Shown: positions 28,929 through 37,963 of the stretch, piece by piece
Position numbering within the stretch: position 1 is the first letter of the stretch
Layout: each line of letters begins with the position of its first letter
NCBI GenBank assembly: GCA_965262015.1
Contig: OZ253494.1
Location: 868,001-932,000, forward strand
DNA length: 64,000 bases
Source: G965262015 sp965262015
GTDB taxonomy: Bacteria; Spirochaetota; Leptospiria; Turneriellales; CBDBES01
Direction of reading: 5' to 3'
Translations under genes and position numbers: made by a program
Notes under the pieces: model-generated
The model's input: only the letters and a program-made list of their open reading frames with translations
What the model was told of the DNA's origin: nothing
The model's database searches: none

Positions 28929-29519
28929 ATGTACATAAGACGATTGTTTCTTTTACTCTGTATTTTTAATTTTATGATGGGCTGTGGCTATAATACCATG
29001 GTTTCATTGGATGAAGAGGTTAATGCCAACTGGTCAGAGGTATTAAACCAATATAAAAGACGTTCTGAATTAATACCTAATTTAGTTGGCGTAGTTAAGG
29101 GATATGCTAAGCATGAAAAAGAAACGCTTACTAACGTTATAGAAGCTAGATCCAAGGCAACTTCCGTGCAGGCCACGCCTGAGTTATTAAAAGACCCCGT
29201 TGCTTTTCGTAAATTTCAGTCGGCACAGAATGGTCTGTCTTCTGCTTTATCTAGATTGATGGTGGTTGCGGAACGTTATCCAACCCTTAAAGCTAATCAA
29301 CAATTTGCAGACTTATCTTCTGCCTTGGAAGGCACAGAAAACCGTCTCTCTGTTTCCAGGAATCGGTATATCAATGCCATTAAAAGTTATAATACACATA
29401 TTCGTAAATTTCCTTCTAATATAACGGCTAGTATGTTTGGATTTAAGACAAAGCCAAATTTTTCCGTAGAAAATGAATCAGAAATTAAAACGGCCCCGAA
29501 AGTAAGCTTTAGTGATTGA
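28929..29519 (+). CDS. LemA family lipoprotein
   Basis: LemA proteins are membrane-anchored helical bundles of unclear function. The protein of about 196 residues has a lipoprotein signal (YIRRLFLLLCIFNFMMGC, Cys as acyl site). The family core follows: VSLDEEVNANWSEVLNQYKRRSELIPNLV, interrupted in type by short loops, then ARSKAT, ALSRLMVVAERYPTLKANQQF and ENRLSVSRNRYINAIKSYN. The start is one of three close ATGs (28914, 28923, 28929), none with a clear ribosome binding site. It leads a group with two TPM-domain genes, a known association. Confidence 0.9.
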   Translation: MYIRRLFLLLCIFNFMMGCGYNTMVSLDEEVNANWSEVLNQYKRRSELIPNLVGVVKGYAKHEKETLTNVIEARSKATSVQATPELLKDPVAFRKFQSAQNGLSSALSRLMVVAERYPTLKANQQFADLSSALEGTENRLSVSRNRYINAIKSYNTHIRKFPSNITASMFGFKTKPNFSVENESEIKTAPKVSFSD

Positions 29520-29525
29520 TCCTTT

Positions 29526-30422
29526 GTGTCTGTTTTTATTATAAACAAAGTGCTATTGCGTATTGCTTTTCTTCTGTGTGCATGTGTTTGTACATTGTCT
29601 CAAATTCAGGCTCAGGATTTGGTTAAGTTACCATCTTTAAAAACACGAGTAACGGATCTATCCAATGTATTCACACCTCAAGAAAGACGAAATTTAAGTC
29701 AGATAATCGCTACCTATGAACAACGCAAAGGGGTGCAGATCGCTATACTTTGTATTGATTCTGTGCAACCAGAAAGTATTGAACAATTTAGCATACGCTT
29801 AGCTGAATTGTGGAAAATAGGACGAAAAAAAATTGATGATGGTGTTTTATTTGTCATTGCAGTTAAAGATCGTAAAATACGTATTGAAGTAGGCTATGGT
29901 TTAGAAGGTGTATTGACGGATATTGATACAGGGCGTATTATTCGTAATGTGCTTGTCCCTAATTTTAAGAAGAAAAAGTATTATGCAGGTCTGATAGAAA
30001 GTTTAGGTTACATTATCAAGCTAATTGAAAAAGAAAGTTTGCCAACGCCTTCTATTAAACATAAAAGACGAAATACTCGACAAGCAGGATCCCTATTATT
30101 AGTACTTGCCTTGTCAATTTTAGCTTGGTTTTTTCGATCTGTATTTGGTGAAAATATTACAGTTGTGCTTCTAATTATACTTGGATGCGTTTTAGGCTAT
30201 TATTTTCTTCATTGGTTGTCGGGTGGAATTATGGGTATTGTCGCCTACTCTATGACAGGTAGTCGCAGAGGAAGTGCTCTGGGCGGAATGGGCTACATGA
30301 TGGGTGGTGGCGGCTTTGGTGGCGGTGGCGGCTTTGGTGGTGGTGGTGGCTTTGGTGGTGGTGGTGGCTTTGGTGGCGGTGGTGGAAGTTTTGGTGGTGG
30401 TGGCTCTTCGGGTAGTTGGTGA
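29526..30422 (+). CDS. TPM-domain membrane protein with Gly-rich tail (YgcG-like)
   Basis: The 298-residue protein begins with a GTG at 29526 and a signal sequence. A TPM (TLP18.3/Psb32/MOLO-1) domain follows at residues 40-165 with VTDLSNVFTPQERRNLSQ, GVLFVIAVKDRKIRIEVGYGLEGVLTD and GRIIRN. Two membrane segments lie at about 188-235. It ends in a Gly-rich tail built of repeated GGGGGF units coded by 30303-30400. Proteins of this design accompany LemA in many bacteria and are thought to act in membrane-protein upkeep. The gene starts 6 bases after lemA ends. Confidence 0.88.
   Translation: MSVFIINKVLLRIAFLLCACVCTLSQIQAQDLVKLPSLKTRVTDLSNVFTPQERRNLSQIIATYEQRKGVQIAILCIDSVQPESIEQFSIRLAELWKIGRKKIDDGVLFVIAVKDRKIRIEVGYGLEGVLTDIDTGRIIRNVLVPNFKKKKYYAGLIESLGYIIKLIEKESLPTPSIKHKRRNTRQAGSLLLVLALSILAWFFRSVFGENITVVLLIILGCVLGYYFLHWLSGGIMGIVAYSMTGSRRGSALGGMGYMMGGGGFGGGGGFGGGGGFGGGGGFGGGGGSFGGGGSSGSW
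30303..30400 (+). repeat. Tandem 15-18-base repeat coding for a Gly-Phe tail
   Basis: Units close to GGCTTTGGTGGTGGTGGT repeat about five times and encode GGGGGF. Such in-frame repeats may change copy number between strains without frame loss. Confidence 0.8.
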
Positions 30423-30424
30423 TT

Positions 30425-30937
30425 ATGTATAAGAGTGTATTGATTAGACTATTAAAAAATATCTTTATCAACCGTTGGTTGGTAAGATTCTATTTTACGC
30501 AAAAAGATTTACAACGTATTGAAGATGCGATTACTCAATCCGAAGCACAGCATTATGCAGAGATTCAAGTGGCTATTGAATCTCATATACCAGTACAGGA
30601 TGTTTTTCGTAAGAAAACAGCGAAACAATGTGCCATAGAAGCCTTCGCCAAGTTACATGTATGGGATACTAAAGAAAATAGTGGTGTATTAATCTATCTA
30701 TTGCTTACTGATCGATCCATTGAAATAATTGCTGATCGTGGTATTCACCAAACTCTGGGGACAAGCTATTGGGAAAAAATAAATTCCGAAACAGTAGAAT
30801 ATTTTAAGAAAAAACAGTACACAGATGGAATATTGCATGCTATGGAACAGATCTCTTTAGAAATGAAACGTTTGTTCCCCCTAGATAAAAATAAAAAAAA
30901 TGATGATGAGTTATCTAATAAAGTAATTATTTTATGA
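30425..30937 (+). CDS. Second TPM-domain protein
   Basis: The protein of about 170 residues, from the ATG at 30425, carries a single TPM domain: FTQKDLQRIEDAITQSE, YAEIQVAIESHIP, GVLIYLLLTDRSIEIIADRGIHQ, and a C-terminal helix ending in charged residues. It lacks a signal peptide or tail. It overlaps the preceding gene's end closely and the next gene by ATGA, so the four genes from lemA to the VOC protein form one transcript. Confidence 0.85.
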   Translation: MYKSVLIRLLKNIFINRWLVRFYFTQKDLQRIEDAITQSEAQHYAEIQVAIESHIPVQDVFRKKTAKQCAIEAFAKLHVWDTKENSGVLIYLLLTDRSIEIIADRGIHQTLGTSYWEKINSETVEYFKKKQYTDGILHAMEQISLEMKRLFPLDKNKKNDDELSNKVIIL

Positions 30938-31398
30938 AAAGGCCGTTTAAGATATTAGGTATACAGCAAGTTGCTTTAGGTAGCTTGGATAAGACCCCGT
31001 TGTTGCGTCTATGGTGTGATTTACTAGGTGTGGAACGAGTAGATTCATTTACTTCTGAACAAGAAAATGTTAATGAAGATATCCTGGCTGTAGGTAGAGC
31101 TCCTTATCAAGTAGAAATTGATCTTATGGAACCCATAGACCATACAAGGAAACCTAGTGTACATTCACCCGCTTTAAATCACATTGGTTTATGGGTAGAT
31201 AATATTCGAGAGGCTTACAACTGGCTACAAGAACAAAAAGTACGTTTTACCCATGGAGGCATTCGTCCTGGTGCGTCGGGGCATGATGTATGCTTTATTC
31301 ACCCCAAGGGGAATGAAGAATACCCACTGTCTGGCGAGGGTGTACTCATTGAACTTATACAACACCCTGAGAATGTTGGGTTTTCTATAAGTAAGTGA
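30934..31398 (+). CDS. VOC-superfamily protein (glyoxalase-like)
   Basis: The 154-residue protein has two beta-alpha-beta-beta-beta units typical of vicinal-oxygen-chelate enzymes, seen as KILGIQQVALGSLDKT..LWCDLLGVERV and LNHIGLWVDNIREAYNWLQEQKVRF. Candidate metal ligands are His in LNHIGLW and Glu in LIELIQHP. Its likeness is to lactoylglutathione-lyase/epimerase types, which would fit with the glutathione genes nearby. However, the usual N-terminal His is replaced by Gln (IQQVAL), so the reaction is open. Confidence 0.75.
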   Translation: MKRPFKILGIQQVALGSLDKTPLLRLWCDLLGVERVDSFTSEQENVNEDILAVGRAPYQVEIDLMEPIDHTRKPSVHSPALNHIGLWVDNIREAYNWLQEQKVRFTHGGIRPGASGHDVCFIHPKGNEEYPLSGEGVLIELIQHPENVGFSISK

Positions 31399-31439
31399 AA
31401 AGAAAAAATTTTACTATTAAACCACATCAAAAAATAAAG

Positions 31440-31720
31440 ACAAAAATTGATACTATGTATCTTAAAATAGGTTTATTGCCGTGGCTGTAGAGAAGATGTC
31501 CAGAAATATTAGCTGTACCTAATCTAAAAACGGATACTTTGTTAAAAGTATAGCAATTCTTATTTACTAGAGTAGACAATATTACATCTATCAAAGGGCA
31601 AGTAGAAAACTCTGTTAAAATATCTAGGAGATGTTTTGACAGAAAATATGATCAATAAAACATGGAGGTTATCCTTACAGAGAAGAACAGCAAATAAGGT
31701 CTTTGATGTCCATAAATAGC
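31440..31720 (+). mobile_element. Relic of the central and right part of ISb
   Basis: Matches 22690-23080 with deletions, including the code for the catalytic-glutamate region (KGQVENSVK) and RRCFDRK. It fills the gap between the VOC gene and gshB. No other gene is present in 31399-31751. Confidence 0.7.
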
Positions 31721-31751
31721 TCTAAATTTTTACTTAATTATGTGCACGACT

Positions 31752-32699
31752 TTACTGAGCCATGAAATGTGTATGATTTTCTATCCATTTTAGGATATCT
31801 GTTTCGAGCTGCAAACCCTCAAGTAAATTAATTTCTTGCAAACCAGTGGGTGAGGTTACATTAATTTCAATAAGATATTTGCCCATAATATCAATGCCAA
31901 CAAAATGCAATCCATTTACCAACAAATAAGGTTTAATCATACGAATAATATGTTTATCATGTTGGGTAATTTCAGTTAAATGAGGGGTACCCCCTGCAAA
32001 AAAATTATTTCTATGATCACTACTAGAATGTTTTCGAAGAATGGCCCCCAGGGGCTTACCATCTAATAATAAAATGCGTTTATCTCCTTCCTTAGAAGCT
32101 TCAATATAATGTTGTACCACAACGTAGGCCGAATTATTTTCTGAGCTAGTTTCAAAAATAACATTCTTGTTGCTATCGTCATAATCTACAATAAATATTC
32201 CCTGGCCACCCAAACCGTTGAGAGGCTTAACAACTACTTTTTGGTATTTATTCAGAAAATCATGGTAATGCCTTATATGACTAGTAATTATGGTAGGTGG
32301 AGTAATCTCTGGAAAATGATGGGCACAAATTTTTTCATTGGTCTTACGTATACCCAAGGCAGAATTAATCATTAATGTGTTATCAGATACAAAATCAAAC
32401 AACCAAGTTAATGTTAAATAAGTACTATCAAACGGAGGATCCAGACGAATCATAATAACATCTATTTCTTTACTATTTATCACCAATTCTTTAGTAATTA
32501 TAAAAGGGTATTTATGTTTTGAATTAATTTCAATTTCTATTACATTAAAAAATAGCTGGTTTTTTTTTAAATAAACACCATCTTTATAAACAACAAAAAT
32601 TGTATGTCCCCGCCTTTGTACCTCTTGCATTAAAGGGTAAGAAGTATCTTTAACTAGATTAAGACTTTGAAGAGGATCAACAAGGAAGAGGAATATCAT
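31752..32699 (-). CDS. gshB: Glutathione synthetase
   Basis: GshB joins gamma-glutamylcysteine with glycine using ATP. From the ATG at 32699 it has 315 residues, the proteobacterial length (about 315). The start MIFLFLVDPLQSLNLVKDTSYPLMQE is typical of the family (MDPIxxINxxKDTSFAMLLEA); the printed stretch is its first two motifs. ATP-grasp features are VVVKPLNGLGGQGIFIV, GDKRILLLDGKPLGA and the metal site LIEINVTSPTGLQEIN. It overlaps gshA by about 20 bases and shares its operon with the glutaredoxins and BolA. Confidence 0.95.
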   Translation of the reverse strand: MIFLFLVDPLQSLNLVKDTSYPLMQEVQRRGHTIFVVYKDGVYLKKNQLFFNVIEIEINSKHKYPFIITKELVINSKEIDVIMIRLDPPFDSTYLTLTWLFDFVSDNTLMINSALGIRKTNEKICAHHFPEITPPTIITSHIRHYHDFLNKYQKVVVKPLNGLGGQGIFIVDYDDSNKNVIFETSSENNSAYVVVQHYIEASKEGDKRILLLDGKPLGAILRKHSSSDHRNNFFAGGTPHLTEITQHDKHIIRMIKPYLLVNGLHFVGIDIMGKYLIEINVTSPTGLQEINLLEGLQLETDILKWIENHTHFMAQ

Positions 32700-33957
32700 T
32701 TTTTCTTTCAGTCTGTATAGTCTGTATTTCTTTAAGACAGGCGACACAAGCTATTTGACCCAATAGTTTATAAATACCTAATATATCGGTGGATATAGAC
32801 TTTTCACAAGGTGAATCGACTGTCTGGCCAATGCTACTAAAATATACTCCAGGACTATTGAGGTTATCTCTTTTACTTTTGGTCTTATGTATTCTATAAA
32901 AACTACCAATATAATGATGATCAATCTGATATAAGCAAACTTCGGCAGGTGCTTCGTCTCTTTTGTATATGCTCTGGACACCTTCTTGTAAAATATAACT
33001 AGTCACTTTACGAGAATTTTTATTAGTCGCTAGCTGGTTACGAGTTTTTCTATTAATCGAAAGGATACTCTTGGGATTATCCAAAGCCAAAACTCCCATA
33101 CCGTAGGTACCATGATTAGATTTTAAAAAAATAAATGGTTTATCCTTGATACCATATTCTCGATATTTTACTTGAATATCATTGAATAGTTCAGAAGCAA
33201 CATCTGCAATTTTTTCTCTGTCATCTAGGTTATTAATATCCACCGGGGATACAAACGCATCTAAACAGGTGAGTAACCATGGATCCATATCTAATAACTT
33301 ACTAAACTCATGGAATAGATCACGCTGATACTGGTAATGTATATTTTTTTGCCTGGTATGCCAACCTGCTTCTATCGAAGGATAGATCGGTATATCTATA
33401 CTCTTTAAACAAGAAGGCACACCCGTAAAAAAATCATTATTTAGAACAATTAGGTCCACTTGCTTTTTTTCAATGCCCCCATTAACAAGTATGGCTTCTA
33501 GATCATGAACAGCTACTTCATGTCCATTTGCAGTACCTAATAAATAAGCCCCTACACTATCCGTTACATGAATGTTTATTGTAGTAGAAAGGGAAGGTGC
33601 TGCTAATATAATGCTAAAACCAGCATTAGATAACATTTTGGATAATATATAAACATTTTCTAGATACCATTTATTTCGAGTATGTGACTCAACAACAAGC
33701 AATACCTTCTTCGCAGTAGGCACTCTCTTTAGAATAGACTGTTTTAGGGTAATGGAACTATGTTTCAAATCATCATGGCAAATATTATTAAAACCAGCAG
33801 GAAATATATTAGTATCGACAACAGAAATTTTGAAACCATCGTCACGTATATCTATCGAAGAGTAGAGGGGTAAATTAGCCTCCTTAAAATAAGGGTCTAA
33901 CCAATCAAGAATTGTATCCTGACTATGTTGTATCTTGCTAACAAGATCATCATGCAT
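32677..33957 (-). CDS. gshA: Glutamate-cysteine ligase
   Basis: The protein of 426 residues corresponds to the smaller glutamate-cysteine ligase family that occurs together with GshB in Acidithiobacillus and related bacteria. It makes gamma-glutamylcysteine, the first step of glutathione synthesis. Family features include SIDIRDDGFKISVVDTNIFPAGFNN near the N terminus (in two parts), KPFIFLKSNHGTYGMGVL, EAPAEVCLYQI and a C-terminal GIYKLLGQIACVA. The classical E. coli type is longer and unrelated in sequence. The start overlaps the grxD stop by 8 bases. Confidence 0.88.
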   Translation of the reverse strand: MHDDLVSKIQHSQDTILDWLDPYFKEANLPLYSSIDIRDDGFKISVVDTNIFPAGFNNICHDDLKHSSITLKQSILKRVPTAKKVLLVVESHTRNKWYLENVYILSKMLSNAGFSIILAAPSLSTTINIHVTDSVGAYLLGTANGHEVAVHDLEAILVNGGIEKKQVDLIVLNNDFFTGVPSCLKSIDIPIYPSIEAGWHTRQKNIHYQYQRDLFHEFSKLLDMDPWLLTCLDAFVSPVDINNLDDREKIADVASELFNDIQVKYREYGIKDKPFIFLKSNHGTYGMGVLALDNPKSILSINRKTRNQLATNKNSRKVTSYILQEGVQSIYKRDEAPAEVCLYQIDHHYIGSFYRIHKTKSKRDNLNSPGVYFSSIGQTVDSPCEKSISTDILGIYKLLGQIACVACLKEIQTIQTERKNDIPLPC

Positions 33958-34291
33958 GCTTTTTATATGCTTGCACTATTTTCTCAAGATCACCACTTTG
34001 GTGAAGTTGGTTAACAATATCGGATCCTCCAATAAATTCTTGATTAACATACAACTGGGGTATTGTAGGCCAATCTGAAAATTCTTTAATAGCCTGCCTA
34101 AGATATTCATCCGCCAATACATTGCGTGCTTCATATTCTACCCCAAGTGTGTTTAATATTTGTACTATACCAGCAGAAAAACCACATTGCGGTGCCTCGG
34201 GCAAGCCTTTCATGTAGAGCAGTACTCCCCCCTCCTTAACCTCTTCTGCAATTTTTTCTTTAGTCTCTGCTATTTTATTCTGATCTAACAT
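33950..34291 (-). CDS. grxD: Monothiol CGFS glutaredoxin
   Basis: The 113-residue protein carries the sequence QCGFSAG with a single active cysteine, along with WPTIPQLYVNQEFIGGSDIV. CGFS glutaredoxins bind a [2Fe-2S] cluster with glutathione and work with BolA proteins in iron-sulfur delivery. Its neighbours on both sides, BolA and GshA, fit exactly this role. Confidence 0.95.
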   Translation of the reverse strand: MLDQNKIAETKEKIAEEVKEGGVLLYMKGLPEAPQCGFSAGIVQILNTLGVEYEARNVLADEYLRQAIKEFSDWPTIPQLYVNQEFIGGSDIVNQLHQSGDLEKIVQAYKKHA

Positions 34292-34340
34292 AATTTTTAC
34301 CTTATCTTAATAGCCACACAATGAAGTAATGGATATTACT

Positions 34341-34604
34341 TCAAGCATACATACTATCTCCCACTTGAGAAGCCCACTGTTTAGGTGTATATGTCTTAAC
34401 CACCAATGCATGTACCACGTTATTATCAAACTCTACCTTTAAAGATTGAAGCACACGTTTATGTTGTTGTACTAATGACATACTTTCAAAAAGGTCACTG
34501 ATGACAATGCATTGAAAGTGTACATCGTCATTCATTGGATTCTCCACATAAACCGTGGCACCTTGAATACTATGTAAAATCAAATCTCGAATTTTATCAA
34601 GCAT
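34341..34604 (-). CDS. BolA/IbaG family protein
   Basis: The 87-residue protein has the BolA fold: LILHSIQGATVYVENPMND near the start, HFQCIVISDLFESMSLVQQHKRV in the middle (helix with conserved Gln/His/Arg), then HALVVKTYTPKQW with a His that may bind the cluster. It most likely pairs with the CGFS glutaredoxin encoded 50 bases downstream. Confidence 0.92.
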   Translation of the reverse strand: MLDKIRDLILHSIQGATVYVENPMNDDVHFQCIVISDLFESMSLVQQHKRVLQSLKVEFDNNVVHALVVKTYTPKQWASQVGDSMYA

Positions 34605-34664
34605 TATTTAAGAGACCAATCGTCTACAACTCACCACACAGTACACAAACATAGAGACATAATG

Positions 34665-34961
34665 TCATCCTAATTTTTGTGTATTACTTGCAAACCACGC
34701 TATAATATCACTTGACTCATAAATTGGCTGGCCATCAATAAACAGGCAGGGTACAGTATATCGGCCTGTTTTTGCTACTAACTCTTTTAGAGCAATCGGG
34801 TCTTCTTCAATATTTTTGATAGGAATTGTAATTTGATTTTCATCTAGATAACGCATAACTGTTTTACAGTAAAAGCAATCCGTACCATAATACAGAACAA
34901 TATCAAGCTTATTTGCAAGCATAACCAGCACAAGAAAAAATAATATGATCACTAATGTCAA
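34665..34961 (-). CDS. Membrane-anchored dithiol glutaredoxin
   Basis: The 98-residue protein begins with a hydrophobic anchor (MTLVIILFFLVLVMLANK), followed by a glutaredoxin fold. CFYCKTVMRYL is the active site, TVPCLFIDGQ is the conserved cis-proline loop and SSDIIAWF is the glutathione-binding part. The CFYC active site is unusual (CPYC is common). It is the first gene of the operon that also makes glutathione. Confidence 0.85.
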   Translation of the reverse strand: MTLVIILFFLVLVMLANKLDIVLYYGTDCFYCKTVMRYLDENQITIPIKNIEEDPIALKELVAKTGRYTVPCLFIDGQPIYESSDIIAWFASNTQKLG

Positions 34962-35031
34962 CTTAAATAAGTTTTACTCTGGGTTAGAGTACTCTAATAA
35001 GGTACTCTATTAAAATGGGAGTGTACATACT

Positions 35032-35748
35032 ATGACAGATATGTTTTTTGAGAAGTATGTACAATACTTTCCCCAACTGCCCACAGTAATCCAAAAAACA
35101 CGGCTAGATATCTATTTTACGTTTCTCATTAACCATGCCATGCCCATGGGGTTTATTGGCAAAGCAGAAAATGAAGTTATATGGTTAAGGCACATCTTGG
35201 ACTCTATTTTAGTATTAAATGCACCTATAACATTAGGTTCAACAATCATGGATCTGGGTACGGGTGCTGGTCTACCTGGTATACCTCTTCAGATCATGAT
35301 GCCTCAGCAAACTATATTTTTTTTGGATTCATCACAGAAAAAAATTAAATTTTTAAAAAATATCATGATGAAGTTAGAAATACCTTCTGAAAGAGCTATC
35401 TGCCAAAATGCAAGTAAAACCTACCGCAAAGTGGATACTGTCTTGTATCGAGCTTTTCGTAGGCCACTTATATCACTAGAATATGCCTTGTATCATCTTA
35501 AACAAGGTGGGAAAGTAGTTTATTGGCGTACTAACCCACTGCAAATTCCTGATGCCGTACAGGAAGAAGCTTTGCTAAGAATTAGTGAATTAGGTTATAA
35601 GGCGATTCCTATCATTTCGTTGGATTGTCCAGCAGAGTTAGGAAGAAGAGGCCTCTGTATCTATCAGTACGAGTATCCAAAAAGAAATATATTTCCTAGA
35701 ATTGTAAAAAGTATTGAAAATGACTTCCTAAATCAAAGTGTGTACTGA
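35032..35748 (+). CDS. rsmG: 16S rRNA 7-methylguanosine methyltransferase
   Basis: RsmG methylates G527 of 16S rRNA. The protein of 238 residues has the SAM site IMDLGTGAGLPGIPLQI and the upstream family sequence WLRHILDSILVL, followed by FLDSSQKKIKFLKNI. It is followed by parA 3 bases after its stop, the common rsmG-parAB order near replication origins, although mnmG is not in the window. Confidence 0.93.
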   Translation: MTDMFFEKYVQYFPQLPTVIQKTRLDIYFTFLINHAMPMGFIGKAENEVIWLRHILDSILVLNAPITLGSTIMDLGTGAGLPGIPLQIMMPQQTIFFLDSSQKKIKFLKNIMMKLEIPSERAICQNASKTYRKVDTVLYRAFRRPLISLEYALYHLKQGGKVVYWRTNPLQIPDAVQEEALLRISELGYKAIPIISLDCPAELGRRGLCIYQYEYPKRNIFPRIVKSIENDFLNQSVY

Positions 35749-35751
35749 GTT

Positions 35752-36516
35752 ATGGGAAAGATTATAGCCGTTGCTAACCAAAAAGGTGGTGTTGGTAAAA
35801 CAACTACCACGATTAATCTTGGTGCTTATCTGGCCCAATTAGATAAAAAAGTACTTATAATTGATTTTGATCCACAAGGCAACGCCAGTAGTGGTGTAGG
35901 AATTATAACAAATGATCTGAATAAAACTATTTATCAAGTACTTGTGGAACAAGAAACATATGACAATTGTATCGTAGGTACCAGTATAGAAAATTTATTT
36001 ATTTTGCCTGCCAACATGGAATTAGCAGGCCTTGACATAGATTTATTAGGACATAATGAAAAAGAGTATATGCTCAAAAAATATATAAAATACATGGTAG
36101 GGGACTATGATTTTCTTCTTATTGATTGCCCTCCTAGTCTGGGGATATTAACTTTAAATGCTCTTGCTGCCTCAAATTCGCTCTTGATACCGTTACAATG
36201 TGAATATTTTGCTTTAGAAGGGTTATCTCAATTATTAAAAATCATTAAACTAGTACAAACCAAAATTAATCCTTCCCTCAGTGTAGAAGGCGTATTGCTG
36301 ACCATGTACGATGCCAGAACTAATCTATCTTTTCAAGTGGTGCAAGATGTAAAAAACCACTTTAAAAAAAATGTATTTGAAGCTATTATTCCTAGGAACG
36401 TAAAACTATCAGAAGCACCCTCTTTTGGTAAATCAATTCATGAATATGCTTCTCAGTCAAGTGGTGCTACATCCTATCACAAATTAGCTAAAGAGATTAT
36501 ATATAATCAAGTATGA
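35752..36516 (+). CDS. parA: Chromosome-partitioning ATPase ParA
   Basis: The 254-residue protein has the deviant Walker A NQKGGVGKTTTTINLG at residues 8-23, followed by LIIDFDPQGNASSG (Walker A') and FLLIDCPPSLG (Walker B). It drives segregation of the ParB-bound origin region. Its stop overlaps the parB start. Confidence 0.95.
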   Translation: MGKIIAVANQKGGVGKTTTTINLGAYLAQLDKKVLIIDFDPQGNASSGVGIITNDLNKTIYQVLVEQETYDNCIVGTSIENLFILPANMELAGLDIDLLGHNEKEYMLKKYIKYMVGDYDFLLIDCPPSLGILTLNALAASNSLLIPLQCEYFALEGLSQLLKIIKLVQTKINPSLSVEGVLLTMYDARTNLSFQVVQDVKNHFKKNVFEAIIPRNVKLSEAPSFGKSIHEYASQSSGATSYHKLAKEIIYNQV

Positions 36517-37406
36517 AATCCCAAACCGCTGGTTCTCATAAACGTGTTCTAGGCAAAGGGCTAAGTAATTTACTGGGAGATAGTGCAGAAAATCTGGTTT
36601 ATAAAGCTGAACAGGGTATTATGGATATAGAACTAGACCGTATCGTTACCAACGAAGATAACCCTCGAAAACATTTTAACCAAACCGCCATAAAAGAGTT
36701 GGCTAATACTATTAGAGAACATGGTCTCTTACAACCCATCTTGGTCTATGCCCAGACCCAAAAGACTTATCAAGTTATTTCAGGTGAACGACGTCTAAGG
36801 GCCTGCCGTTCTTTAAATCTGAAAACCATACCTTGTATTATTAAAGATTTATCTCAGCAAAAAATTCTGGAAGTTTCTTTAATCGAAAATATACAGAGGG
36901 AACAATTGGATGCACTGGAAGAAGCCCATGTATATAATAAATTAATGGAAATATATAAATTAACCCAAGAGGAAGTTGCCCTTCGAGTTGGCAAAGAACG
37001 CTCAACAATTACTAATAAGTTGCGGTTATTAAAACTACCCATAGAACTACAAACTGCTATTGCAGATAGGCGACTAACTGAAGGACAGATCAGGCCAATA
37101 CTGGGCATCAAAAAGGCTAAGGATCAGAAATTCATTGCTAAAAAAATTATTCAAGATGCGTTAAGTGCACGCCAGGTAGAAAAGTTAGTGAAGCAATATA
37201 ACCAAACAGACACTATCCCACCCAAAAATAATAACAATGACATAAATAGATATACCAATTCAATGGTTCAAGCTCTCCAAGAAAAACTACAAACTACTAT
37301 ATCCATACAACATAATACCGCAAAAGGCAAAGGAAGCATTAAAATTGATTATCATGATCTGGATGACTTTGAAAGGATATGGGGAAAACTCAATCAACCT
37401 CTTTGA
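36513..37406 (+). CDS. parB: Chromosome-partitioning protein ParB
   Basis: The 297-residue protein has the arginine-rich start GKGLSNLLGD. The ParB/Srx CTP-binding part shows NEDNPRKHFN and ISGERRLRACRSL, with LIENIQREQLDALEEA between. An HTH (LTQEEVALRVGKERSTITNKLR) and a C-terminal dimer region follow. It binds parS sites and loads with ParA. It overlaps parA by ATGA. Confidence 0.95.
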   Translation: MKSQTAGSHKRVLGKGLSNLLGDSAENLVYKAEQGIMDIELDRIVTNEDNPRKHFNQTAIKELANTIREHGLLQPILVYAQTQKTYQVISGERRLRACRSLNLKTIPCIIKDLSQQKILEVSLIENIQREQLDALEEAHVYNKLMEIYKLTQEEVALRVGKERSTITNKLRLLKLPIELQTAIADRRLTEGQIRPILGIKKAKDQKFIAKKIIQDALSARQVEKLVKQYNQTDTIPPKNNNNDINRYTNSMVQALQEKLQTTISIQHNTAKGKGSIKIDYHDLDDFERIWGKLNQPL

Positions 37407-37423
37407 TAAATCAGTTAGGCACT

Positions 37424-37939
37424 ATGTATAGAACCATCTTTATTAGCCTGTTTGTTGTGTTTATTATCATACCGAATCACGCACAATCAGTGCATAGTAA
37501 TCTACAAAAACAACAAGAGTTGCGACGTTTTAGTAAAATGTCACAACAAATGATGTGCCAATGCGGTTGTAATCTGTTACTCAGCCAATGTAACCACCAA
37601 AGGGGCATGTGCATGGCTTGGTCTATGCGTTCTGTGATTGATGGTCTAATTCAACAGAATGTACCTAACGATAAAATTATTAATGGTTTTGTACACGGCT
37701 TTCATAAAACAGTTTATCATAATAAAGCCTTTAGTCAATTACACAGTGAACTGTACCAGAGTTTACTGCCTAAATATGAACAGGGTTTTGGAGAGATAAT
37801 ACATAGCACGCCTCAGAATGATATTTCCTATATATTGATTGGTATATTTAGTGTGACAGTGTTTAGTGTGGCAGGGTCTTATCTCCTAAGACGGAAAAGT
37901 ACTTTATTAGGAGAAGAAGACGAGACACATTACCCGTAG
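37424..37939 (+). CDS. CcmH-like membrane protein with CQCGC motif
   Basis: The protein of about 171 residues from the ATG at 37424 has a signal anchor (MYRTIFISLFVVFIIIP) and a CcmH/CycL-type domain. Residues 38-100 read SQQMMCQCGCNLLLSQCNH, C..AWSMRSVIDGLIQQN and IINGFVHGF, followed by a C-terminal membrane segment. CcmH keeps apocytochrome c reduced during maturation (motif LRCxxC). The motif here is the CQCGCN variant. No other ccm gene is seen in the window. The longer frame from 37379 overlaps parB. Confidence 0.7.
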   Translation: MYRTIFISLFVVFIIIPNHAQSVHSNLQKQQELRRFSKMSQQMMCQCGCNLLLSQCNHQRGMCMAWSMRSVIDGLIQQNVPNDKIINGFVHGFHKTVYHNKAFSQLHSELYQSLLPKYEQGFGEIIHSTPQNDISYILIGIFSVTVFSVAGSYLLRRKSTLLGEEDETHYP

Positions 37940-37963
37940 AGCATAACATTAGTCTATAAACCA

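Noticed and set aside
30250..30471. His/Ser-rich minus-strand frame opposite the YgcG-like gene
   Set aside because: It results from reading the Gly-codon repeat on the other strand.
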